DNA of 64,000 nucleotides from Thermothielavioides terrestris NRRL 8126 (lineage: Eukaryota; Ascomycota; Sordariomycetes; Sordariales; Chaetomiaceae): contig NC_016461.1 of the NCBI RefSeq assembly GCF_000226115.1, forward strand, positions 3,844,001 to 3,908,000, given 5' to 3'. The position numbers and the translations under genes were made by a program. This document shows, piece after piece, positions 9,952-21,614 of the stretch. Each line of letters starts with the position of its first letter. Positions within the stretch are counted from its first letter, which is position 1. The notes beneath the pieces were generated by a model. That model was not told the origin of the DNA and made no database searches. It saw only the letters and a list, made by a program, of their open reading frames with translations.

Positions 9952-11776
9952 GCTGCCGGGGTTGATACAGAGCTTCTGGAGCTAAAGTGACTGCCTTGAC
10001 TGCCTCATGCCGAGCAGAAAGGAACGAACGAACGGAACGACCGTCCAGCAGCGACCAGCACTCGCAAGACAAAGGAAGGGCGAAGGCACAAAGACGCATG
10101 GGGCCAACAGCGGCAGCACGCGGCAGCGCGCCGGACGGACCAGCCATCTTTACATAGCATTTGCAGCAGCCCGACGCAAGCGTGGAGCAGTCTCTGCGGT
10201 CCGGGCTGAGGAGTGCTGACCTGCCGGCTACGCAGCAGTGGGTGTGTACGAATTACACACGGCCGGATGCGAGGTCACAGGGGGCGGCATCTGATAGGCT
10301 GGCGAGGTCCGGCCGGCGAAGGCCCAGGAACCAGTCGGCGCTTACGTGACCGGGGCCCAGGGTGATTATCGGGCAGCCGTACACACCCGGCTCGGGGTCG
10401 TCTGACCAGTGACGTGCCGTGAAGGGTGCCGCACTGCGCGCGATGTCTCACTTTGTTCTTGGACAGCAGCCACCTGCGGCGAACGCATTGCCACAAGTGC
10501 CTGCCAATGGGGGGGTCTCGTGGCCGTCAAGATTGGCCGGGCCTGGCCGGATCCGATCCCCTCATTTGGCAAGGAACAAAAGAAGAACTCAGATCAGATC
10601 TGGAAGGAAGGAGAGGCCGTGCGACGCAGCGCTGCTATTCTGGCTTGAAACCGAGCCCTACGGCGCGGAGGGCGTTACCGTGGCCAGCGACGCGGCCCAA
10701 TTGTCTGTCGCGAGAGGACCCCTGCCGGCATGTCTCGATCGTGGTGGATGTTGGCCAGTTCCGACAGACGGATGCAAGGTACCGTTGCAGGGACGGGAGC
10801 GTGTCTCCAAAAGCCGGCCGCCGCCAAAAGATTGGTTATTTGCGTTAGAGGCCGTGGATGCCGAGAGCGAACGGCGAGTGTGCCGGGCTGCCTTGGAAAT
10901 GCTGCAGTGTGTGTGGAGCAGCGGGCAAGAGGCGAACTTGTCCGTCGTAGTGTAGCAATGCCCCCCTCAGCCCAGAGTAGAGCAGAGCATTGCAGAACGG
11001 CACCCCCGGAGCGTCGCGTGGGCTTTTGGATCTGGAGCGACGAGGTGTGGTGTTAAATCTGGTGATGGATCCAGGATCGAGTGGCCCTGGACTTGCGCCG
11101 CTGAGACAGGGCTCAAAATTGCCGAAACAAGCGTTGGCGCATCAGAACATCGAAACATTGCAAACGACACGTGCCGCCGGCAGTCGGGCGTGCTGTGAGA
11201 ATTTCTGAAACTGAACAGGAAATTTGAGCCCTTGCAACTTCCTTTGCCCTCACTCGAAGCCGCAAGCCCGCGATTTCTTTTTTTGATTGGAATCAATTAT
11301 CGTCAGCGGAACAGGGAGAGACTTGGGTTGGTTGCAGTCAGTGGCTGAGACCTCCCGCTGCAGATCAGCCCTGCGGCGCGTTCAGGCCACAGCCCACCCC
11401 ATGTCTCGGACCGGCAGAACACCTCTCCGGCAGAGCCTCACCGGATCTGGATTACGTAAGGCGGAGCTGCCCTTTTGGCCTTTTCTGCGCAGGATTCCTT
11501 GCTCCATAACTTCGGTGGAGCGCCGGGGGCCGAGCTTTCGGGGTTGGGCCAGGGCACAGACCAGGCCACCTGCTGGCTGCAGGGGTTTTGGAGATACGTG
11601 TACCGATTCGTACGGAGTCCTGATTAACCTTCGTCAGAACAATTAAACAATTCCATCTCGCTGGACCCGACTCGCTACGAGCGAGGACTCGGAATTTTGC
11701 ACAAAGCGCTCGACTTTCCAGCTGTGGCGGCCTCGAATTGCAATAACCCACACCACATTCCGACGACTCTGGAGTG
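9952..11776. other. Divergent promoter region, about 1.8 kb
   Basis: Lies between the starts of the 8197-9951 gene (minus) and SEC62 (plus), so it must hold both promoters. It is long for this genome. ORFs up to 178 codons at 10419-10955 are in GC-rich DNA and show no motif or paired splice sites. I see no tRNA or repeat. Confidence 0.5.
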
Positions 11777-13145
11777 ATGCAGGCTCCTCCTCCCCCTCAA
11801 GGGCCCCAGGGCCCCCAGGGACCGCAGCAGGGCGGACCGATGCCCATGATGCCCAGCCCCGAGCAGATTGCCGCCATGCAGCGGCAGCTTGCCATCGATG
11901 CCGAGAAGATGGGCATGACGGTGCCGCAGTTCATCGGTAATTACGCTTGCACAGATCGGTGGCTAGCTGGCTCCTGCTAACGGTGTCAATGCCAGAACAT
12001 ATCAAGCGTCATCGGATGCAGGCGCAGCAACAACAGGCGCAACAAGGAGAGCATGCCCACCAGCACCAGCACCAACACCCGCACCCGCACCCGCACCCGC
12101 ACCAGCATCAGCATCAACCCCAACCGGGCCAGCCCCAGCCCATTGTGCCGGGCCCGCCCAACCCGGTCGCCATTGCGCTCGCCAAGTTCCTCCGCAGCCA
12201 GAACCTCAAGCCGCGCACGTGCATCCTCAACGGCGAGCGCAAGGACATGTTTAGAGTGAGCTGCCGACGCGCTCCCTCGCTCCTCCCCGCCCGCTGCCGC
12301 AAGCCCTAACATAGTCCAGGTCAAACGTGCCCTCCGCGCCCTCGAGTCGGACGCATACAAGAAGGCGCGGCTTAAGAACCCGGCTCTGCCCGAGATCACG
12401 GACCGCGCGTCGCTCGAGAACACGTTCAAGCTGCTGCCGCTCTCGATGCTCGCGCTGCGCGTCGTCAAGGCAGACCCGCACGAGGGCCACGACCACGCGC
12501 CGCCCAAGAAGCAGGGCAAGCGCATCAAGGGCCTGTGGACCGTGCGCATCGAGCCGCAGCAGGAGGCTGGCGACGACATGTACTACGTCTGGCTGTGGGA
12601 GGGCAGCCAGATCATGCGCAAGGTCTACGCCGCCCTGGCCCTGGCCGTCATCTTTGCCCTCGTCTGTTACCCGCTGTGGCCCGCCAAGCTTCGCCAGGGC
12701 GGGTACTACCTTAGCTGGGGCTTCCTGTGCTTCATGGGGCTGTTCTTCGCCATGGCTATCTTCCGCGTGATCCTGTTCTGCATCACGTATTTTGTGCTGC
12801 CGCCGGGCCTGTGGCTGTTTCCCAATCTCTGGGAGGATGTTTCCGTCGTGGATAGCTTCAAGCCCGTGTGGGCATGGCACGAGGTGAGCCTGCCCCTTCT
12901 TCCGTTGCCTTGCGCGTCGTTCATCAACTGACCGCAGCTAGCCCGCCGCTGAAAAGAAGAAGAAGAAGAAGAAGTCCAAGAAGGCTGCCGGCTCCGCCAA
13001 TGCGAGCGCCACCTTCTCGGCCGCAACCGGACAACCCGCTCCCGCAACTGCGACCACCACTGCCACCGCGACGCAGGTCTCGGCTGGACCCCAGCAACGC
13101 AAATACATGGCTCCGAGAGTGGAGGAGCTGGCGGACGACGAGTGA
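11777..13145 (+). CDS. SEC62: Sec62, ER post-translational protein translocation subunit
   Basis: Subunit of the Sec62/Sec63 complex that feeds completed preproteins into the Sec61 channel. Four exons: 11777-11936, 11996-12255, 12320-12883 and 12942-13145, total 395 aa; introns start GTAATT, GTGAGC and GTGAGC. The last acceptor is TAG at 12939-12941, since the CAG five bases earlier would cause a stop within five codons. Domains: Pro/Gln/Gly-rich start, a His-Gln and His-Pro repeat block (about 65-90), the conserved cytosolic domain with FLRSQNLKPRTCILNGERKDMFR, an FW/YY-rich segment, two adjacent transmembrane helices (about 265-330) with the family motif GLWLFPNL, and a lysine-rich tail (seven Lys in a row, then KSKK), the positively charged end that contacts Sec63 or the ribosome in known Sec62 proteins. 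Confidence 0.95.
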
Positions 13146-13823
13146 TTGGAAACGGTGGGGCGTTGGGCATGGGGATTTGACATACTGCGTAAGGGTTGCT
13201 GCACGCCACGAGCAGGCTGCATATACGTCTAGCCTGCGTCACCGGTGCTTCTCCCGTGCGCGAGTGGTCTCAAAAGGCTTGTCTGGGTACAGCACTAGGA
13301 ATGATATCGAGTGTTACTTGGGAGAGTGTGTGAGAGTGCGGCTGCTGATCTCGAGTGCATCGGCTCGAGAAGGGCATCTTGTGGAGTGAGCGACCCCTGG
13401 CGATGTCAATACCTGGCTGACCTCGGAGAGGCTGGATTATAGTTTTGGCACCAACTTCTGATGAAAAACTATATGCGACAAGCAAAAAGCGGGGATTCCG
13501 AAAACCGCTGCAGGAAACGAGGAGGGTGGGCGGAGGAGGGCTGCACATGCTCGGTTGCGTCTGGGTAAAATAATTAAGCTAGATCTCACGGCTAATTGAG
13601 CGCTGCATCCGACCCAGTGGGACATCTTCCTCCGCCCCGGGATATTCGACGCCGAGCCCGCAAGGTTGCAGCCGACGGCGCCCCGGACGAGTAAACAACA
13701 GCATCTGAGCGCAGCCGGTATAACCATGGCGGCAGCCGGCGCAGCAGCGCAGACCTCATTCGTCTCCGAACCCGTAAGTCACTCCATCAAGCAGGTGCCT
13801 GCCATCGCGTCGCTCGGCCGGCC
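13146..13823. other. Intergenic between SEC62 and GH43
   Basis: About 680 bp. Holds the SEC62 3' end and the GH43 promoter. No credible gene or repeat. Confidence 0.5.
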
Positions 13824-15623
13824 ATGAAAGTCTCTCCAGGGCTGACGCTGGCGCTACTCGCCCAGGTTGCCGCGGCCGCCCCGGGCCCGGCGCAAAACTC
13901 GACCTACTACAACCCGGTGCTGCCCGGCTGGCACTCGGACCCGTCGTGCGTGCACGTGGACGGCATATTCTACTGCGTGACATCGACCTTCATCTCGTTC
14001 CCCGGCCTGCCCATCTACGCATCGCGTGACCTCATCAACTGGAAGCACGTCAGCCATGTGTGGAACCGCGAGTCCCAGCTGCCCGGCTACAGCTGGGCCA
14101 CCGTCGCCCAGCAGCACGGCATGTACGCGGCCACCATCCGCTACCGCGCCGGCACCTTCTACGTCATCTGCGAGTACCTCGGCGTGGCCGGCAAGGACGC
14201 CGGCGTGCTGTTCCGCACGACCAACCCCTTCGACGACGCGGCCTGGAGCGACGCGCTGACCTTCCCCGTGGACAAGATTGATCCGGACCTGTTCTGGGAC
14301 GACGAGGAGGACAACAACAACAACATCAACAACAGCACCAGAAACACCAACACAACCGACGAAAACAAAGCCTACGTCGCCACCCAGGGCATCCAACTGC
14401 AAGAACTCGACCTGACCACCGGCGCCATCACCCGCCCCACCTCCCTCTGGAACGGCACGGGCGGGGTCTGGCCGGAGGGCCCACACCTCTACAAAAAAGA
14501 CGGCTACTACTACCTGCTGATCGCCGAGGGCGGCACGGCGCTGGACCACTCCATCACCATGGCGCGCCTGCACCGCCTCACGCAGCGGTCCGCGCCGGAG
14601 CCGGCCCCGGCCAACCCGGTGCTCACCAACCGGGGCACGGACTCGTACTTCCAGACGGTGGGGCACGGGGACCTGTTCCAGGACGGCGCGGGCAACTGGT
14701 GGGGCATGGCGCTGGCCACGCGGTCCGGCCCCGCCTACAAGTCCTACCCGATGGGCCGCGAGGCCGTGCTGTTCCCCGTCACCTGGCGCACGGGCGAGTG
14801 GCCCGTCATGCAGCCGGTGCGCGGCCGCATGAGCGGCTGGCCGCTGCCGCCGCGGAGCAGGGACGTGCCCGGCTCGGGGCCGTTCAATGGCGATCCGGAC
14901 GTGTATGATTTCCCCGTGGGCGAGCCGCTGCCGCGGAATCTGGTGCACTGGCGGGTGCCGCGGCCGGGGACGTTCACCGTGACGGAGAAGGGGTTGGCGG
15001 TGGTGCTGGGGCGGAATGATCTGACGGGCTGGCCGAATGACGGGGATCCGGAGGAGGGCGGGCGGGCGGTGTCGTTTGTGGGGCGGCGGCAGACGCATAG
15101 TTTGTTTCGGTTTGGCGTGGACTTGGACTTTGCGCCGCGCGAGGCGGGCCAGGAGGCCGGCGTGGTGGCGTTCCTGACGCAGGCGGCGCATGTGCAGCTC
15201 GGGGTTGTGATGGGGGAGGAGGGCAAACTGAGCTTTCGGTTTAACGGGACGTCGCCGGACGGGGAGGCGACGCTGAGCGAGGTGCCGGCCGCGTGGGCGG
15301 GCAAGCCGGTGCGGTTGGAGATCGAGATGGCGGAAGAGCCGACCGAGTACACGTTTTCGGCGATGCTGGCGGCCGACGAGGGCAGCAGGGTGGTGGTGGG
15401 CAAGGCGTCGGCGGAGCTGCTGAGCGGCGGGTCTGGGTCGTTTGTGGGCACGCTGCTTGGGATCTATGCGACGTGCAACGGTGCCGGCTCGGGAGTGGAC
15501 TGCCCCAGTGGGACTCCCAAGGCGTACTTCAGGCGGTGGAGGTACACGGGCATTGCGCAGTATATCTCGGCTGACGAGAAAATCCCGAGCATCGTGGACA
15601 GCCTCGGGCAGGAGGAGACATAA
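13824..15623 (+). CDS. Secreted glycoside hydrolase family 43 (beta-xylosidase / arabinofuranosidase type)
   Basis: Single exon, 599 aa, with an ATG and a signal peptide (residues 1 to about 19: hydrophobic core LTLALLAQVAAAA). Five-bladed beta-propeller glycosidase acting on xylan or arabinan side chains. The three carboxylates of the family are visible: Asp39 in HSDPS (general base), Asp153 in DKIDPDLFW (pKa modulator) and Glu218 in VWPEGPHLY (general acid). The C-terminal third (from about 370) looks like the beta-sandwich GH43 C2 domain, including GTLLGIYATCNG. An Asn/Thr-rich insertion (about 163-180) sits just after the second catalytic Asp and adds potential N-glycosylation sites. It resembles the Chaetomiaceae GH43 enzymes active on doubly substituted arabinoxylan, but the exact specificity cannot be read from sequence. 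Its stop is 198 bp from the stop of the convergent PLD gene. Confidence 0.92.
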   Translation: MKVSPGLTLALLAQVAAAAPGPAQNSTYYNPVLPGWHSDPSCVHVDGIFYCVTSTFISFPGLPIYASRDLINWKHVSHVWNRESQLPGYSWATVAQQHGMYAATIRYRAGTFYVICEYLGVAGKDAGVLFRTTNPFDDAAWSDALTFPVDKIDPDLFWDDEEDNNNNINNSTRNTNTTDENKAYVATQGIQLQELDLTTGAITRPTSLWNGTGGVWPEGPHLYKKDGYYYLLIAEGGTALDHSITMARLHRLTQRSAPEPAPANPVLTNRGTDSYFQTVGHGDLFQDGAGNWWGMALATRSGPAYKSYPMGREAVLFPVTWRTGEWPVMQPVRGRMSGWPLPPRSRDVPGSGPFNGDPDVYDFPVGEPLPRNLVHWRVPRPGTFTVTEKGLAVVLGRNDLTGWPNDGDPEEGGRAVSFVGRRQTHSLFRFGVDLDFAPREAGQEAGVVAFLTQAAHVQLGVVMGEEGKLSFRFNGTSPDGEATLSEVPAAWAGKPVRLEIEMAEEPTEYTFSAMLAADEGSRVVVGKASAELLSGGSGSFVGTLLGIYATCNGAGSGVDCPSGTPKAYFRRWRYTGIAQYISADEKIPSIVDSLGQEET

Positions 15624-15821
15624 CGGTGCAGCTTTAGGTAGTCATACCTCATTGAATGACCCAGGACAAGATCTGACCTACCCGGCCAAGGTACGCGTAT
15701 TTCACTGATTCATCACACTTACGAGGAGAAAAAGCCAATGCATTCGGCTCTGTCAACGACTCCGTGGCTTACTGAAAAGGTGGGACTATCCCTTGGTGAC
15801 GGCGTCTTTGCTCGACTCCCC

Positions 15822-18800
15822 TTACGTGTAAAGCTTGTCGGTCAAGCTGTTCAGCGTCAGCCCGTTCTTCGCCAGATCCTCCACATCAATCAGGAACTGC
15901 AGCGGCATTTCGACCAGAGTTCCCCTGATACCGGCCAGCCAATCCTTCAGCTCCTCGACGCCGCCCGGGAACTCGTCCGGCACGACGTGTCCGTAGTCGA
16001 CCTTGCCCTGCTTGTACCCCTCGGCCGCCTGCTCGGCCGGCTCGCCGGGGATGACGAAGTGGCGCGAGAAGAAGCGGTCGTAGTCCTCCCAGGTGCGCAC
16101 CTGGTCGTTCGGCACGGGGTGGAACGCGCGGCTGAAGATCTCCGTGTTCCGCCTTGCCGTGGTCTGCCACAGGCGCAGGAACTCCGGGCTCATCGGGTCC
16201 TGCACCAGCCGGTCGGCGGGCGAGCCCCAGTCGTACTCGTTGGTCGGGTCGTGCGTGACGGGGGTCCAGTTGCGGGTGACCGCGTCCGGGCGCTGGTCCG
16301 GCAGCAGGCCAAGGTGCTTGCGGAAGAGCTGACGGCGGAGGGACGTCGCGAAAGCAGAGGCTGTGTAGGGCCTACCGGCCATCATGCTCGGAACGGGAGT
16401 GGGGTCCTCAATGACGACAGCGATCTCGCTGTCGTGGTTGCCAAGCTGCGATCGGTCATTGAGGTTGGCTGAGCCGCAGATGACGAGGTGGTCGTCGGCG
16501 ATGAGGACCTTGCTGTGAATGTACAGCTCTTCGGACACGAACGCGTTGAATTCGTCCTCGGGGGAGCCGGTCCATGGGATGCGGCGCAGATCCGGCCCGT
16601 TCTCCATGTAGCACGCCGAGATGGTATCCCAGGTCTGGTCCGACAGATGACGGGCGGCCTCCTGGTAGCGTCGGTATTGGCTGTCATCGTAACCGTACTG
16701 ACCACTGCTCGCATAGTCATTGCCGCCGCGACCGTAGTACCCGTCGTCACCACGGCCATAGTCCTCGCGGCGGCGCGGTCCGTCGCCCCACCCGTACTCG
16801 TCACCTCGGCCGTCGCCATGGACGTGCTGATCCCGCTCGTAATCGTATCCCTCGTAACGCTCGTCGAACTCACGTCGCGCGGTCTCGTAGCGCACGCCGC
16901 TCTCGCGCTCGGCGCGTCCCATGATGGCGCTCGTGTTGATCCGGTCGAAGCTGCGTAGGTTGTAGAAGGTAATGTACCTGTGGGGATCCTCGACGCCCGA
17001 GTTCCGCAGAGTCTCGACAATGCTATGCCCGCCACGGTTGATGCTGTTGTATTGGAACTCCATGATTGCTCTCGTGCCCAGCGCGCCGTCGGACTTGAGG
17101 TCTCCAGCAAAGGCAGGCACGGCAGGCATCACGACCACGATGTGGAAGTACTCGCCATTCTCGTGCGCTCGGAGGATACGGTCGACAATGGCCCGGCCAA
17201 TCTTATTGCCCACCGGTTTCTGCTCGTCTGACGTCGCCGTGATGAAGAACTGTGCCCGTTAGTGCCTGCTCGGGTAGGGCACGTTTGACGAACAAAACCA
17301 ACCTGATTCTCAATGTAGACAAAGTGCCTGGCGTTCCTGATCGCCTCGATGTACGCATTGGCAATCGAGTGCTCCGTGCTGACACCCATCGACCACTTGG
17401 AGCAACTGCTCAAATCAGCAATGCCCTCTTGGGTGTGAAGCGTGACAATTACCTCCGAGTCAGTTGAATGTGGGCGCCATCGCTTGGTCCCTGCGGCCCG
17501 CGGAATGTCTCCTCTCCTGCGTCTCCAAGGAAGCGGTGCATGTGGCGTGTAAAGCGACGGTGCAGCCCGCCAAAGTACTCCTCTCCATCTTCCAATAGGT
17601 GGGAGGCGGCGTGGCGATGAGTGGGAGGCCCTTCCAGCAGCTGGTACTTGCCGATGTCACGGGAAATGTATTTCGAGTTGAAGATAAAGTTCCTGATAGT
17701 GGTTACCATGGATAGACCTTGGGCTCGATGGACTCCACTCACCAACGCTGGACGAAGTGGATGGCAAGGCTATCCACGATCGGGCCCGAGAGGCTGATGC
17801 TGATGTCGGACCATCCCATGCGTGAGCTTTTGGTGCGATCGACTGGGTCCGTCAGCTCGGGCTCCCAAGGAGAGAGGCAGGAGAGGAATGTGACGGGAAG
17901 GAGTGGTTGCACCCACGCTTGTTGTTCTCCCACTTATCGACGTCCTCAAAGTCGTAGATCCTTGCGTTATTGTAGTCTTGTCCCGGGAACAGGATCTGGT
18001 CCACGTTTCCAGGATGGGCGTCCGCGATGGGGTGGCCTATGATGTCAACCTGGTCCTCCTATGAATAGAAGAAGGGGGACCTACTGTTCGTATCCCATCT
18101 TCCGAAGCCTGTTTCAGTCAGCAAGGACCCGCCCCGGATACACAGGCACGCACTTACACATATCTAGACCTCCCATGAAGGCAACCCGGCCGTCAATGAG
18201 GCAGAGCTTCTCGCTAAACAACAGCCATATCAGCCACACTCCTCCGCGACGAACCAGTCGGACAGCACGTACTGGTGTGCCCAAAAGAGCACAGTGTCCT
18301 CGGCGGTGCCATAGAGACCCTTGATGACGTCCTCGGAAGCGCGGGCAAGGTCGAATGTCTTCAAGCTGAAATTCTGCAGGCTGGACGAGAGTTCCGAGAC
18401 GAAGTCATTGCCGCTCGGATAGTGGTCAGGGTGCCGGAACACCTTGATGTTTGGATGCAGGGCTTCCAGGGCGTGCTTGGTGTGCTAGGCTCTGTTGTTA
18501 GCTGGGCTGGCGGATTCGACTCGCGCGGTGGACTGTGGGCTTGTCGTCTTACTTCCGAGTTCACTATGGCAGTCAGCATTCACTGCGTCAGCATAACGTG
18601 ACTTGTCCGGGTGCGCACTTACGAGTCAGCGCTTGCGGCACCTCCTTGTAGACTATCACGTAGACGCGCACGCCTCGCTCGGCGGCGGCTTTGAGCATGT
18701 AGTCCAACCTGTAGCGCTCATTGCGTGCAGGGGGGCGGCGAAGGTACAGCTCGGGGCTTTGCAGATGTCAGTGCCGCTACGCTCCGGCTTCCCGCGGCAG

Positions 18801-19138
18801 AAGGATTACCCTACCTCAGCCACCAGTCCAGGATGTAGATGGACTCTCGGGCCTCTGCGCGTGGTCAGCGGATACAGCATGCGTGGCTGGACTGCGGTAA
18901 TGCACCCACCTTCCAGGGCCACAGAGACGGCCCAGAAATACGAGGCGCCGTCGACATACCACTTGGCATGTCCCGAGCTCTGGGGCGCGAAGGAGCAGAA
19001 GCGGTTGCTGCTGTACTCGGCATGCGAGGCGTCCTGGTGACACTCGTGGCCGTCGTGGGTGTGCGAATGTCTCTCTTCGCCCTCGAGCAGCTCTTCGAGG
19101 CCCTCCTTGGCCTTATGCAGCAGCGAATGCAAGCCCAT
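15822..19138 (-). CDS. Phospholipase D (two HKD motifs), 12 exons
   Basis: Hydrolyses phosphatidylcholine to phosphatidic acid and choline. Exons: 18910-19138, 18815-18854, 18623-18756, 18553-18563, 18273-18484, 18158-18213, 18085-18108, 17917-18036, 17743-17842, 17453-17692, 17303-17405 and 15822-17249. All junctions keep frame, total 898 aa. First HKD about residues 209-216 (HHEKLCLID, followed by GGLD); second about 668-675 (HSKVLIAD, then GSANLNDRS). Both halves carry IYILDWW- and HFVYIENQ-type core motifs. There is no PX or PH domain at the N-terminus, unlike yeast Spo14, so this is the shorter fungal PLD type. Between the last two core blocks lies a Tyr/Gly/Asp/Arg-rich insertion (about 555-615) that looks disordered. 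Exon 4 is only 11 nt. The gene is far more intron-dense than its neighbours. Confidence 0.93.
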
Positions 19139-20960
19139 GGTCTCGGCGCCGAAGTCCGGTCAAGGGAGAGTCCAGGAGAGTCGACGAGCGTCCGAGAGAG
19201 CGGTCTAGGCTCAACGGCAACTTGCGGGGCAGCCAAAGCAGAAGGCAGCCTAAGCTCGGCGTGCAATGTGCCAGAGCGGCTTTGTGAGACGTTGGATGGA
19301 TCACGAGAGCAAGACGATCCTGGGAAGTCCAGCGAGGGTATTCGAAGCACTGGTATACGGTAGCTACCTCGGTAGGTTGGTAGTACCTTCATGTGGTGTA
19401 TGGTCAACAGTTGATGGAAGCCCCCAGGCGATCCCAGGTCCCCTCAGCTTCTCAAGGCTGCGGGGGTGGAGGGCGGGGTCCAAACCAATGAAACAGTTAA
19501 GTTACACTAGCGTTGCCATTTTCTTGTGGAGAGATGCCCCATCATCCCGCCCCGGCAGCGGTGAGAAGTCATTTGCTGGGCTGAGCCCCGTCGGATCGCG
19601 GCTGCGCGTGGAGCTGGTATGTCAGATTGTCAGATTGGTAGGGCTGAGGAATTGAACCCACCTCGGCACCTAAGCAGGGCTTTGTTCATCGAGCTGTGTT
19701 CGGAAGACCGGGACAATAAGCCTGAAATACCCGGCCTTACTAGCAAGACAGTCCCAGCAGTTGAGTCTCGTGCTCAAGTGGCCCCAGGGACCCCCGGCAT
19801 CCCCATCTGGGTTCCGACGGCAACCGAAGCCGGAGGCCAGGCCATGTGGCTCTGACTTCCATGATAACCAACGTTTAGGTACCTCTGCGGGACCTGCATC
19901 AATGCGGCCAGCCGACGGGACCTAACTTGCGCTTCCGTCGGCAGAACCTGGATGGATTAGGTTGAGATGATGTTTGTTACACATGGGAACTCAAGCCAAG
20001 GCCCTCCGGGAAACGCCAAGTTAAGCCGCTGCATCTCTCTGCATCTCGGTGAAGGAAAGAGCTAATGTTGGCGCCTAACGGTGATGAGCAACACTACAAA
20101 TCCATGCGCCTATCGAACGATTTAAGTCTTGCCGCGGCTACCAAGGTAACCCCCGCACTAAATGCTGTGGCGACCCTCCCCCTGGCGGTAGGTGCCTTGC
20201 AGCGCAAATCGGCACCCGACTACCTATGGAATGGCACACACGCCCACGGCAGGAAGCTTCTGACACTGCAAGACGCCGCAAATCAGAGACATCCACCTGC
20301 ATTCCCGTTGCTCCACCGGCTTGCAACCTTGCGGACTTCAATTAAAAAATGACCGGTGAGCCATGATGCAGTGAGCCTGCATCCGACCCTCAAGTTAAAA
20401 AGTCAGGTACGGAACCACACACACCTGCGCTAGTTCATCGTGCGACGGGAATGAACTCCCGTCGCGACCATCACCCTCCGCCGTCGCACGTTCACGTTAC
20501 CCCCATCTGCCATCCTCCCACCAAGCCGCCAAGGGGGGGAAGGCAAGACAGAAAAATCTTCTTCCCACCCTCCCGCTCTGAGACATTTTCCAAGGCCCTT
20601 ACCCGGCGTTGGCGCCATGCACACAATTGGCTGACCGCCAACCACCCTGCCCCGCAGACGCCATTTCAGAGAACGCTGTCTGCAGTGTCGCTCGACCGAG
20701 TCGACCCCCAAGTTCTCGAAAGAGGAAAGGAGAGGGGGGGTTGAGGACAAGGGGGGGTGTCATGGCATTGGCGCGGTAGTGAGTAATGCCACAAAAACGT
20801 CGTGGTCTCGGAATCCAACCATTGCGTCTCTCACTCCAGCCATTGTCACCAACCCGACGGGGCTCCCTTCCCGCTCATTGACAGCTCTCTCACAGACAAG
20901 TTGCCGCGAACCGCCCAAGGCCCGCACAAGGACGACCCGGAGAGGGCCGGCACCAGGAAA
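19139..20960. other. Divergent promoter region, about 1.8 kb
   Basis: Between the starts of PLD (minus) and the GNAT gene (plus). A 95-codon ORF at 20065-20352 and others show no recognisable motif. Pyrimidine-rich stretches near 20460-20580 may belong to the GNAT promoter or leader. Confidence 0.45.
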
Positions 20961-21614
20961 ATGGCCTCCATAACCCACGTCTTCTCGCAGGAGCAGCACG
21001 GCCACCTGGTCCCGTACATCGCGGCCCTCCATGCGTCTTGCATAACCCTGGACCACATGGTCGGGCCCTTCCTGCCGCCGCTGACCAACGAGAAGCTGCT
21101 GCCGTGGTGGAAGGAGCGCCTCGCCGAGGCGAACAACGGCACGCGCATCATCGTGCTGCTGCTGCCCGAGCTCAGCCTCGGCAAGAAGCCGCAGGGCACC
21201 GACCTGCGCGGCCTGGCCATGCTCAAGCTGTCCGAGTCCGAGACGGGCTCGTTCCGCGGCCACATCGACGCCGTGCTGGTCGATCGGAGGCACCGGCGCC
21301 AGGGAGGCGCCAAGGCGCTGGTGGCCGCGCTGGAGTATGAGGCCGCGAAGAGGGGGCGCTCGTTGTTGGTGGGTCTCTCGCAATTCCCTTCCGCTGAGCA
21401 TTCTAGAATGGGCGCGCTTGTGTTCTATGACCGCCAGTGGCTGACTGCGCTGGACCAGCTCGTCGACACCGAGACGGGCAGCGTGGCCGAGGCGGCCTTC
21501 AAGAAATTCGGCTACATTGAGATTGGCAAGGTGCCGCACTTCAGCCGCGCCCTGCCCAGCGGCAAGAAGGGCGAGACCTTCTTCTATAAGGAGTTCCTCC
21601 CTTCGTCGTCATAG
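20961..21614 (+). CDS. GNAT-family N-acetyltransferase
   Basis: Transfers an acetyl group from acetyl-CoA; the acceptor is unknown. The start is the ATG at 20961 (MASITHVFSQEQ), because the frame upstream of it has no family content. The acetyl-CoA loop is the RRHRRQGGAKALV motif at about residues 112-124, followed by the usual alpha3 helix. Within the frame is a 90-bp intron, 21369-21458 (GTGGGT donor, GCTGAC branch site, CAG acceptor). Splicing joins RGRSLL to LVDTETGSVAEAAFKKFGY, the standard beta5-alpha4 region; the spliced product is 187 aa. Since the intron length is a multiple of three and has no stop, retention would insert 30 residues in the core. The family call is firm. Confidence 0.88.
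   Translation: MASITHVFSQEQHGHLVPYIAALHASCITLDHMVGPFLPPLTNEKLLPWWKERLAEANNGTRIIVLLLPELSLGKKPQGTDLRGLAMLKLSESETGSFRGHIDAVLVDRRHRRQGGAKALVAALEYEAAKRGRSLLVGLSQFPSAEHSRMGALVFYDRQWLTALDQLVDTETGSVAEAAFKKFGYIEIGKVPHFSRALPSGKKGETFFYKEFLPSSS

Noticed and set aside
13854..15191. 445-codon minus-strand ORF
   Set aside because: Antisense to GH43; Arg/His/Val-rich with no motif.
19630..19680. Possible tRNA T-arm on the minus strand (GGGTTCAATTCC)
   Set aside because: The T stem does not pair and no acceptor, D or anticodon arm could be found around it.
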